NCBI GenBank assembly: GCA_000435335.1
Contig: FR891346.1
Location: 10,572-74,571 of the forward strand
From: Clostridium sp. CAG:964
GTDB taxonomy: Bacteria; Bacillota; Clostridia; Oscillospirales; Acutalibacteraceae
DNA: 64,000 nucleotides
Direction of reading: 5' to 3'
The translations under genes were made by a program, and so were the position numbers. Positions 8,149-15,161 of this stretch are shown piece by piece; position 1 is the first letter of the stretch; each line of letters begins with the position of its first letter. Below the pieces are notes generated by a model. It was not told the origin of the DNA. It saw only the letters and a program-made list of their open reading frames with translations, and searched no databases.

Positions 8149-9852
8149 TTATGCCGTGAATTGCTCGGTTATATACTCTACGGCAACACCTTTGCGTGTG
8201 TCTGCAATGTGGGTTTGTTTTGTGGCGTTCGGCAATTCGATATATCCGATAAAACGGTAATATATAACGATTCGTTGCGTTCGACTTTTGCCTGTACCCT
8301 CTGTTTCAAAAATATCGATATGGTCAATCAGTTCTCGAAGCAGCGGTGATGTCAGATTATCCATTTGCATAAACCTGCGAATTGCCGATATGAATTTTCC
8401 ATATTCCGAATTGGTGTTTTTCAACTCTTCGATTTGGTGTCGAGTATCCGCAATTTTGGCTTTTAAGTCCATACGCTCTTTTTCGTATTTATGAGATAAC
8501 TCAACAAACCACTCATCGCTGACTTTTCCGATTACATTATCCTCATATAATTTTTCATAAAGTTGCGATACCGTGTTGCTGCGAGCAATCGCTTTTTGCA
8601 GTTCCGACTCCAAAAACTTTTTGTCTTTTTCTCTTTCTTCGTCATTTTTCCGCAAAAGCAGTTGTGCAAAATATGACTCGTCAATTTCCAACATTTCAAC
8701 AAGTCGCCTTAATTCGAGTTTTACAACCTCTTCAAGGGCGTCTGCTCTGACATAATGTCTTCCCGGACACTTTCCTCGATAATCAACTTTGTTGTCGGAA
8801 CAAGTGAAATAGTGAATTTCTTTATTCGAGGTGCTTGTGTGGTATCTCATTTTACTGTGGCAGTCTCCGCAATATATCAATCCGTTAAATATACTCCGTT
8901 CGCCGTTTTCTTTTTTCGGAGCCCGACGCTTTGTTTTTGAAATAAACTTCTGTACGGTTTCAAATGTTTCTCGGTCGATTATCGGCTCATTTACATTCTT
9001 GAATACAGCCCAATTTTCTTTGGAGTTTTCATATCTTGTTTTGTTTTTAAATGACTTGGAATATGTTTTGAAATTGATAATATCTCCGCAATACTCTTGT
9101 TGAGAAAGAATTTTTTGAACAGTTGTCTTACACCATTTGTACGGATTGGTTTGTGTTTTCTTTCCGCCTCTGTTCAGTCCTTTGGACCGCCAATAAGCCA
9201 TAGGTATAAGCACTTCGTTTTCCTGCAATTCTCTTGCAATGGTTTCATTGCCTTTACCGTCGAGGCACATTTTGAATATGCTTTTCACAACGGTTGCGGC
9301 TTCCGGGTCAATTATCCATTTCTTTTTGTTTTCCGGTGACTTCATATATCCGTATGGCGGTTGCGATAACGGCTCTCCCATACTGCCTCTGAGCCTGTGG
9401 GATGAACGAATCTTTTTTGAAATGTCTCTTGCATACATTTCGTTTAAGATATTCTTGAACGGTGCAATTTCGCTTTCTCCCTCATCGCTGTCAATGGCAT
9501 CGTTCACGGCGATAAAACGAATATTATGTTCGGGGAAATAGCTGTCGGTATAATTACCTACCGAAACATAATCACGACCCAGGCGGGATAAATCTTTAAC
9601 CATTACAGCAGAAACAAGTCCGATTTCAATATCGTCGATAAGCTGTTGAAATCCGGGACGGTTGAAATTTGTTCCGGTATATCCGTCATCCACATAATAT
9701 TTTGTATCCGTTAAACCCATTTCTTTTGCTTTTTGTGATAGCAGCTTCTTTTGATTGCCTATGGAGTTACTCTCGCTTTCCGTTCCGTCATCACGGGACA
9801 AACGACAATAAAGAGCCGTTATCCCTATTTGATTTTTGTTTTTCGACTGCAT
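8149..9852 (-). CDS. Large serine recombinase (TnpX/Tn4451-like)
   Basis: Site-specific recombinase that integrates and excises mobile elements through a Ser-DNA intermediate. In the 567 aa protein the resolvase domain (residues 10-150) has the catalytic Ser19 in YCRLSRDDG and the KDLSRLGRD segment. A recombinase domain follows, then a zinc ribbon CGDCHSKM...C...C near residues 330-370, and a coiled coil at about 395-470. This domain order is typical of Tn4451 TnpX and related clostridial elements. It is the outermost gene, adjacent to tRNA-Pro, as expected at an element end. It follows a small conserved ORF and a ParB-like gene on the same strand. Confidence 0.93.
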   Translation of the reverse strand: MQSKNKNQIGITALYCRLSRDDGTESESNSIGNQKKLLSQKAKEMGLTDTKYYVDDGYTGTNFNRPGFQQLIDDIEIGLVSAVMVKDLSRLGRDYVSVGNYTDSYFPEHNIRFIAVNDAIDSDEGESEIAPFKNILNEMYARDISKKIRSSHRLRGSMGEPLSQPPYGYMKSPENKKKWIIDPEAATVVKSIFKMCLDGKGNETIARELQENEVLIPMAYWRSKGLNRGGKKTQTNPYKWCKTTVQKILSQQEYCGDIINFKTYSKSFKNKTRYENSKENWAVFKNVNEPIIDRETFETVQKFISKTKRRAPKKENGERSIFNGLIYCGDCHSKMRYHTSTSNKEIHYFTCSDNKVDYRGKCPGRHYVRADALEEVVKLELRRLVEMLEIDESYFAQLLLRKNDEEREKDKKFLESELQKAIARSNTVSQLYEKLYEDNVIGKVSDEWFVELSHKYEKERMDLKAKIADTRHQIEELKNTNSEYGKFISAIRRFMQMDNLTSPLLRELIDHIDIFETEGTGKSRTQRIVIYYRFIGYIELPNATKQTHIADTRKGVAVEYITEQFTA

Positions 9853-10092
9853 TTAATCCTCCTTTCCGACAGTCGAACAATCATATTCATCTGTCATTTT
9901 ATCATTGATGCCGTCAACAGACAATTCTGCGAAATCGCCCGTGAGATATTTTTTCAATCTGTTATTCAAATGATTGCTGTCGCTATATTTTTTAATGTTA
10001 AAATCCTCAAATTTACCGCAAACGATATATCTTACTCCATTTATCATATATTCGCCTGTACCCAAGCTGAAATTTGTTATTTGCTTTTTCAT
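9853..10092 (-). CDS. Small element-encoded hypothetical protein
   Basis: A 79 aa protein when started at the ATG at 10092, which has GGGAGAG upstream and lies one base beyond the stop of the ParB-like gene; an upstream GTG at 10110 is less likely. It is acidic at the C-terminus with a central GEYMINGVRYIV beta-rich stretch. No catalytic motif is visible. The tight packing between the parB-like gene and the recombinase suggests a helper or regulator of the element, but I do not recognise the family. Confidence 0.7.
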   Translation of the reverse strand: MKKQITNFSLGTGEYMINGVRYIVCGKFEDFNIKKYSDSNHLNNRLKKYLTGDFAELSVDGINDKMTDEYDCSTVGKED

Positions 10093-10093
10093 A

Positions 10094-10927
10094 TCATCTC
10101 TCCCTCTCACGCTGTCGGATTAAATATTTTCTGTAATGCTCGCAAGCTTTAATTATGAAATCTTCGGTCTTTTGCTTATCCATACCCCTTGGGAGAATAT
10201 CACGCAACTTATCTGCGGATATTCGCACTTGCTCTTTTTGATTTGGCTTTTCTTCATTGAGAACGGCGAAAACCGTATCGACGAAAAAGTTGCCGTCTTT
10301 ACTGAACTTTCTTAATCGCTGTGCCTGCGATAATGACGGCGTAGCGTCGGTAAATTCTATTTGTTCAAGCAGCATTTGCTGTTCATATTCCGACAGATAT
10401 GAAAGCTCAACCCCAGGAGTAAAGGCTATCCTTTCCTCGTCAACGAGTTTAAGCAATTCGGGTATTAAGTATGTCAGGCGGATATATCGCTGTATTTGCC
10501 TTGCACTGTCATCGGCGGTTTCTGCAATTTTTTCATCTGTTCTTGATTTTGTGCCAAGTTGGCACGAAGTCTTGCCTTGATGCTTTAGAGCTTCCGATTT
10601 CATTTTGTATGCAAAAGCTTTTTCGCTCGGTAAAATATGTTCACGGTGTATGTTTGAATCCACCATTTGCACAATTGCCTCGTCTTTTGTGAGTTCTTCG
10701 ATTATTGTGGGTACGCTTGTTATTCCGAGTTCCTTGCACGCCTCAACTCGTCTGTGTCCGCTGATAATTTCATATTTACCGGCCGGAAAAGAACGAACGA
10801 TTATCGGTTCAAGCAATCCGTTTTCTTTTATGCTTTCTGTTAATTCTTGTTGCTCAATCCCGCTTCTTTCCTTAAACGGATGATTTTCAAAGGGAACAAG
10901 CAAATCTATACTTATGTTTTTTATCAT
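10094..10927 (-). CDS. ParB/Spo0J-family nuclease-like or partition protein
   Basis: A 277 aa protein with an N-terminal ParB domain. IDLLVPFENHPF, ESIKENGLLEPIIVR, GKYEIISGHRRVEACKELG (the GHRR box) and VDSNIHREHILPSEKAFAY are in canonical order, followed by an HTH-like central region (residues about 130-200). In integrative elements such proteins help maintenance or control of the excised circle. Its ATG overlaps the upstream gene stop as ATGA, so they are translationally coupled. No ParA partner is present in the window, so plasmid-type partition is doubtful. Confidence 0.85.
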   Translation of the reverse strand: MIKNISIDLLVPFENHPFKERSGIEQQELTESIKENGLLEPIIVRSFPAGKYEIISGHRRVEACKELGITSVPTIIEELTKDEAIVQMVDSNIHREHILPSEKAFAYKMKSEALKHQGKTSCQLGTKSRTDEKIAETADDSARQIQRYIRLTYLIPELLKLVDEERIAFTPGVELSYLSEYEQQMLLEQIEFTDATPSLSQAQRLRKFSKDGNFFVDTVFAVLNEEKPNQKEQVRISADKLRDILPRGMDKQKTEDFIIKACEHYRKYLIRQRERER

Positions 10928-11238
10928 TTTTCCGCCTCCTTTAATATTTCAACTTTTTTGAGGGAAATACCCTTATGGTTTTTCTCATAAATCAATCTTA
11001 AATTTGTTCCGTTATCTATCTCATAAAAGCCAAGGTAACTCTGCCACCAAAATACAGGTGTGATTATTTTTCTTCCGTCACTTAGCCGAAGAAAAAGTCG
11101 CATCATGTTTCGGCTTGCCTCTGCTCGCATTATTAACTTTGCGAAGTATTCACCCTCTTCGTCAATAAATTTGTAGTCGGAGGTAATGATATGTTCTTCT
11201 CTCATTTCTTCTCTTGTGTAAACTTTGTTTTGAATCAT
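10924..11238 (-). CDS. Hypothetical protein of integrative elements
   Basis: A 104 aa, single-domain, probably cytosolic protein with the segments EEGEYFAKLIMRAEA, LRLSDGRKIITPVFWWQSYLGFYEI and LRLIYEKNHKG. No enzyme motif is visible. AAGGGATATATT precedes the ATG at 11238, and the stop overlaps the ParB-like start. It resembles small conserved proteins found beside ParB-like genes in Firmicute integrative elements, but I cannot name a function. Confidence 0.75.
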   Translation of the reverse strand: MIQNKVYTREEMREEHIITSDYKFIDEEGEYFAKLIMRAEASRNMMRLFLRLSDGRKIITPVFWWQSYLGFYEIDNGTNLRLIYEKNHKGISLKKVEILKEAEK

Positions 11239-11445
11239 AATATATCCCTTCTTAATAAATTCTCTTTATCGGAAAGTAAAAGCTATATATTTATTTATAT
11301 ATTTATACGGCTACTCTCCGTTTTGTTTTTAATCACCGATTTGTCTTTGCTTTACACCTCTGTTTCTGTATTGATTTGGTGCCGAAATCGGTAATTTTTT
11401 CTTTTGTATCGTCTTTTTATCGAAAACAAGTATCGCTATACTAAA

Positions 11446-11655
11446 TTAACCGCTGCCATCATATTCACGGCGATTTTTAACGCTTTTTGCACCTCTTTTG
11501 GATTTGTACTTCGGGCAGAAAACAACGATTGCCTTGTGGCTCTGCTTGCATTTGTTTTTGCATTTGAGACAAAGGCTGTTGTATGTTCTTCTGGATGTTT
11601 CGGGATTTATGAAAAAATTCCATTCTTGTTTTGCTTTCTTTGATAATCTTGGCAT
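11446..11655 (-). CDS. Small cysteine-rich element protein
   Basis: About 69 aa from the ATG at 11655, which has GAAGGGAG eight bases upstream; a GTG at 11673 inside that site is rejected. The protein begins PRLSKKAKQEW and has the Cys pattern CLKCKNKCKQSHKAIVVFCP, suggesting a small metal-bound fold. Similar short proteins accompany clostridial conjugative elements. The first of five degenerate repeats (11664-11707) overlaps its ribosome site, so the repeats may control it. Function unknown. Confidence 0.7.
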   Translation of the reverse strand: MPRLSKKAKQEWNFFINPETSRRTYNSLCLKCKNKCKQSHKAIVVFCPKYKSKRGAKSVKNRREYDGSG

Positions 11656-11663
11656 TGTAAAAA

Positions 11664-11990
11664 CTCCCTTCACTTGTTTGAACAGGGAGAGGCATTTTGC
11701 ACCCCCCCTATTTGCAAATAAATTTTCCTCTCACTTGGTAGGCAACGAAAACAGTCAAAAATTAACCCTCTGACCAATATTTTTTTATTACCCCTTCACT
11801 TGTTTGAACCGGGAACGCTTTTTTTGGGGGTGTTTTTGAAAAATTTATAAACATTTAACATTTGCCTCTCTACTCATTTGGACAAAGGGTGCCGAAATGC
11901 ACACCCAAAATTGCCGATTTGACGGAAATTTTTTTAAAAATTATTTTTACCCCTCTATTTGTTTGAACTGGGAGAGCCTTTTTGTACCAC
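11664..11990. repeat. Array of five degenerate hairpin-forming repeats
   Basis: Copies begin near 11664, 11726, 11790, 11864 and 11950 (spacing about 60-86 bp). The shared core is close to CCCTTCACTTGTTTGAAC followed by NGGGAG. In the first copy CTCCCT and AGGGAG bracket the core and could form a stem. Copies two and three are the most worn. They fill an otherwise gene-free stretch between the small Cys protein and the defence cassette. Candidate roles are protein-binding sites (for example for the ParB-like protein), an RNA structure, or remnants of an origin; none can be chosen from sequence. Confidence 0.65.
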
Positions 11991-12014
11991 CTCCGAAGAG
12001 AAAAAGTTTCCGAA

Positions 12015-12051
12015 AATAAAAAAATCCCTCCGATTTATCAAATCGAAGGGG
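12015..12051 (-). terminator. Minus-strand terminator without an obvious upstream gene
   Basis: CCCT-C-CGATTT-ATC-AAATCG-A-AGGG forms a stem; on the minus strand it is followed by GGATTTTTTTATTTT. No minus-strand protein gene lies immediately to its right, so it may end a non-coding transcript from about 12265 that crosses the left flank of the cassette. Confidence 0.6.
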
Positions 12052-12100
12052 AAAAGTTAGTTTGAATTTGGTATTCAATTTTAATAGGCAAAAAGAAAAA

Positions 12101-12136
12101 GACACAGCCAACGGATTTTTCTCCGTAAGCTGTGCC
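12101..12136. repeat. Left copy of the flanking direct-repeat hairpin
   Basis: GACACAGC ... ACGGATTTTTCTCCGT ... GCTGTGCC, a nested hairpin with T-rich sequence on both strands. A similar copy in the same orientation lies at 19518-19558. The two bracket the defence cassette outside the inverted repeats. Confidence 0.7.
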
Positions 12137-12187
12137 TTGATTTTTATTTGTAAAGATTATTGGTGATGAGAATCCAATATCGAATGT

Positions 12188-12257
12188 TCAATCTTAGCGA
12201 GCAGACCGTTTGTATATCCAAACGGTAATTTTGCTCTTTAGGGACACCCTAAGACCT
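12188..12257 (-). repeat. Left inverted-repeat end of the defence cassette
   Basis: On the minus strand this reads AGGTCTTAGGGTGTCC (12257 to 12242), a short spacer, then a hairpin ACCGTTTGGATATACAAACGGT followed by CTGCTCGCTAAGATTGA. The right end of the cassette (19304-19492, plus strand) carries the same 16-mer without mismatch and three hairpin-plus-CTGCTCGCT units, so the two ends face each other as inverted repeats. Confidence 0.75.
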
Positions 12258-12390
12258 GTTGAAAACAGTTTATTATTATAGAAAAATACCTTCGGGTTGT
12301 TTCGTATATCGGAAATTGAATAAAACTATAATTTTGAATAAATATTTAGGGCTGTAAATACAAAAAATTGGCGTTCGCAAACTTATTGTG

Positions 12391-12419
12391 TTGAATATTT
12401 CTGCTCAGAATGTTATAAT
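12391..12419 (+). promoter_or_regulatory. Promoter of the defence operon
   Basis: TTGAAT (12391-12396), 17-bp spacer, TATAAT (12414-12419). An inverted repeat AATTGAC ... GTCAATT (12417-12423 and 12440-12446) overlaps the -10 and the ribosome site AAGGAGG. It is a plausible operator for the XRE protein encoded next, or an RNA stem. Confidence 0.7.
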
Positions 12420-12446
12420 TGACTCAAACAGGCAAGGAGGTCAATT

Positions 12447-12671
12447 ATGAAAGTCAGCTATGACAAATTATGGAAAATATTGATTGATAAAAAAATGAAA
12501 AAATATCAATTAAGAGAACAAGCTCACATAAGCAGCAATTCTGTTGCAAAGTTAAGTAAGGGAGAATTTGTCAGTATGGAAGTCCTGCTTAAAATATGCG
12601 AAACCCTTGATTGTGATATAGGCGATGTATGCGAATTTTATAAGGATGACGGAGAAACCGAAAATGCATAA
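12447..12671 (+). CDS. XRE-family regulator of the defence operon
   Basis: A 74 aa Cro/C1-type helix-turn-helix protein, essentially just the DNA-binding domain: KYQLREQAHISSNSVAKLSKGEFVSMEVLLKICETLDCDIGDVCEF. Such small regulators (C proteins) time expression of restriction-modification genes. AAGGAGG lies seven bases before the ATG. Its stop overlaps the vsr start by 8 nt (ATGCATAA). A dyad over its own promoter suggests autoregulation (inference). Confidence 0.88.
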   Translation: MKVSYDKLWKILIDKKMKKYQLREQAHISSNSVAKLSKGEFVSMEVLLKICETLDCDIGDVCEFYKDDGETENA

Positions 12672-13080
12672 AACAAAAGAACAAATATCATACAATATGC
12701 AACAGGTTAAATCCAAAGACACAAAGATAGAAGTTATGCTCAGAAAAGAACTTTGGTCAAGAGGTTTGCGTTATCAAAAGAACAGTAAAAAAGTATTTGG
12801 AAAACCCGATATTGTTTTTATCGGCAAAAAGGTTGCCGTGTTTTGCGACAGTGAATTTTGGCACGGTTATGATTGGGATAATAAGAAAAAGGAATTCAAA
12901 TCACATCAAGAGTTTTGGATTCCTAAAATTGAAAAAAACATTGCTCGAGATAATTTGGTAAACGAAACACTTGAAAATTCGGGTTGGACAGTACTTAGAT
13001 TTTGGGGCAATGATATAAAAAAGAATTTACAGGCGTGTGCCGATGAAATTGAGAGGACGGTAAAAAGTAAAAATGACTAA
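12664..13080 (+). CDS. vsr: Very short patch repair endonuclease Vsr
   Basis: Mismatch endonuclease that nicks next to T in T:G mismatches left when 5-methylcytosine deaminates. At 138 aa it has normal Vsr length, with VKSKDTKIEVMLRKELWSRG, GKPDIVFIGKKVAVFCDSEFWHG (the metal Asp and FWH box, positions about 12805-12870) and GWTVLRFWGNDI. I chose the ATG at 12664 rather than an upstream in-frame codon because the family start aligns there and it makes an 8-nt overlap with the regulator. Its place next to two C5-methyltransferases fits the role. Confidence 0.93.
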   Translation: MHKTKEQISYNMQQVKSKDTKIEVMLRKELWSRGLRYQKNSKKVFGKPDIVFIGKKVAVFCDSEFWHGYDWDNKKKEFKSHQEFWIPKIEKNIARDNLVNETLENSGWTVLRFWGNDIKKNLQACADEIERTVKSKND

Positions 13081-14077
13081 ATATAAATCTATTGATTTGT
13101 TTGCGGGAATCGGTGGCATTCGTCTTGGATTTGAACGAGCCTTCGGGGATGAAATTAACACGGTTTTTGTAAGTGAGTGGGATGAATATGCACAGAAAAC
13201 ATACAAGGCAAATTTCAAAGATGATTTTGAAATTGCGGGAGATATAACCAAGATAAACGAAACCGATATTCCGCAATTTGATATATGTCTTGCGGGGTTT
13301 CCTTGCCAAGCATTCAGTCTTGCGGGAAAAAGACAAGGGTTTGATGATAATTATAAAGGTCTTTGCCGAGGCACTTTGTTTCTTGATGTTGCGAGAATTT
13401 GCGAAGCAGACAAACCAAAGGTTATTTTTTGTGAGAATGTCAAGGGATTAAAGATTCACGACAGAGGAAGAACATTTGAAATAATTAAAAAAACTTTTGA
13501 AGATTTGGGTTATAAAGTTTTCAGCGATGTACTTAACAGTAAAGATTTTGGAGTTCCCCAGAACAGAGAAAGAATATATATTGTGGCTTTCAGAAATGAT
13601 ATTGCACCCGAAAAATTTGAATTTCCAAAGGCGACGGATGATACAAAAAGGCTGAAAGATATTATAGAAAAAAAGCCTGTACCGGCTAAATATTATTTAA
13701 GTGATGTTTATGTTGAAACCCTCAGAAGGCACAAAGCCCGTCACGAGGCTAAAGGCAACGGCTTCGGATACGAAATTCGTGAATGGGACGGTATTGCCGG
13801 TGCTATTGTATGCGGCGGAATGGGCAGAGAACGCAATTTGCTGATTGATAAACGACAAAAAGATTTAACACCGACAACACACATTAAAGGCGAAGTCAAC
13901 AAGGAGGGCATCAGAAAAATGACTCCGAGAGAATGGGCTCGTTTGCAGGGATTTCCCGATACTTTCAATCTGCCTCTTGCCGATGTCCATCTTTATAAAC
14001 AATTCGGAAACAGCGTAACCGTAAATGTTATTGAAGCTATCGCAAAACAAATTAAGGAGGTACTCGACAATGCCTAA
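13073..14077 (+). CDS. DNA (cytosine-5) methyltransferase, first copy
   Basis: Transfers methyl from S-adenosylmethionine to cytosine C5 within a recognition sequence. The 334 aa protein has all main motifs: I DLFAGIGGIRLGF, IV GFPCQAFS (catalytic Cys near residue 81), VI CENVKGL, VIII QNRERIYIVAF, IX MTPREWARLQGFPDTF and X KQFGNSVTVNVI. Target recognition lies around residues 190-275. The gene overlaps vsr by 8 nt (ATGACTAA) and the restriction gene by 8 nt (ATGCCTAA). Directly before an HpaII-type enzyme it is the likeliest CCGG-protecting methylase (inference). Confidence 0.94.
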   Translation: MTKYKSIDLFAGIGGIRLGFERAFGDEINTVFVSEWDEYAQKTYKANFKDDFEIAGDITKINETDIPQFDICLAGFPCQAFSLAGKRQGFDDNYKGLCRGTLFLDVARICEADKPKVIFCENVKGLKIHDRGRTFEIIKKTFEDLGYKVFSDVLNSKDFGVPQNRERIYIVAFRNDIAPEKFEFPKATDDTKRLKDIIEKKPVPAKYYLSDVYVETLRRHKARHEAKGNGFGYEIREWDGIAGAIVCGGMGRERNLLIDKRQKDLTPTTHIKGEVNKEGIRKMTPREWARLQGFPDTFNLPLADVHLYKQFGNSVTVNVIEAIAKQIKEVLDNA

Positions 14078-15161
14078 ACTTTCAGGAAACAAAGGCGAAT
14101 GGAGCGAAATATATGCGTTTCTTCGTTTGCTTGAAATAAAGAAATTGTATGCTGCTGATGCCGAATTGAATAAAAAAGATGATATGTTTTACAACATAAT
14201 CAGTATCATCCGTACCGAGCCTATCGGTACACTTGAATTCAGAATTAACAAAGCCGATGATACTGTGTCGGTTATTAAAACAGATACAGAAGATGTACTG
14301 CTTACTTTACCACGTGACGAATTCAAGACTGCTGCCGATAATCTTTACAATGAAATAATCAATGCAAATAAATCATCTTTTGAATCGCAGGATACCGAAG
14401 AATTTTTAGAGCAATTGAATATAGGTGTACTTAAAGCGAAATCAACCGATAAAGCCGATATTCGGATTAAAATTCACGATATAAATACAGGTTACGAAAC
14501 CGTTCAGGGATTTAGCATAAAGTCAAGACTCGGCAGTCCGTCCACACTTGTCAATGCAGGCAAAACAACAAATTTTGTGTTTGAAGTTATAGGTAATATA
14601 AACGATGATGTGATGAACGGCTTTAATACTTGTTCCAAGAAATTCAAAGACAGATTTGATTTTCTCTCCGGTTACGATTGCGACATAGAGTATTGTTCAA
14701 TGGATAACGATATTTTTGAGAGCAATTTGCAGTTGATTGACGGTGACCTCCCTAAAATCTGTGCGTATATGCTTAAAGAGTACTATTCATCCGGAGTTAA
14801 TACAGTAACAAATTCACTTGAATCATTAAATGTAAATAACCCAATCGGATATAATTTATCAAAAGGTCACCCGTTTTATGAATACAAGTTCAAAAAATTT
14901 CTCGCAGAGTGCGCACTCGGCATGCTTCCGTCAAAAGTTTGGGACGGTACTGCCGACGCTACGGGCGGATACATAATAGTCAGAGAAGATGGAGAAGTAT
15001 TATGCTATCATTTGTTTAATAGAAATGAATTTGAAACTTATTTGATAAACAATACCAAGTTTGAAACCGCAAGTACATCCCGTCACGAATTCGGCTCGAT
15101 ATATAAAGAAAACGGAAAATTTTATATTAAACTGAATTTACAAGTTAGATTTATAAAATAA
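14070..15161 (+). CDS. HpaII-family type II restriction endonuclease
   Basis: A 363 aa protein resembling the HpaII family, which cuts CCGG. It starts GNKGEWSEIYAFLRLL and has VQGFSIKSRLGSPSTLVNAGKTTNF (positions about 14500-14580), a possible nuclease core, and the characteristic C-terminal run GGYIIVREDGEVLCYHLFNR ... TSRHEFGSIYKENGKFYIKLNLQVRF. AAGGAGG lies ten bases upstream of the ATG at 14070; the in-frame codon at 14025 is inside the methylase and is rejected. The stop TAA shares one base with the next ATG. CCGG specificity is inferred from the family. Confidence 0.86.
   Translation: MPKLSGNKGEWSEIYAFLRLLEIKKLYAADAELNKKDDMFYNIISIIRTEPIGTLEFRINKADDTVSVIKTDTEDVLLTLPRDEFKTAADNLYNEIINANKSSFESQDTEEFLEQLNIGVLKAKSTDKADIRIKIHDINTGYETVQGFSIKSRLGSPSTLVNAGKTTNFVFEVIGNINDDVMNGFNTCSKKFKDRFDFLSGYDCDIEYCSMDNDIFESNLQLIDGDLPKICAYMLKEYYSSGVNTVTNSLESLNVNNPIGYNLSKGHPFYEYKFKKFLAECALGMLPSKVWDGTADATGGYIIVREDGEVLCYHLFNRNEFETYLINNTKFETASTSRHEFGSIYKENGKFYIKLNLQVRFIK

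Noticed and set aside
11664..11990. CRISPR array
   Set aside because: Repeats are degenerate, few, unevenly spaced and have no cas genes nearby.
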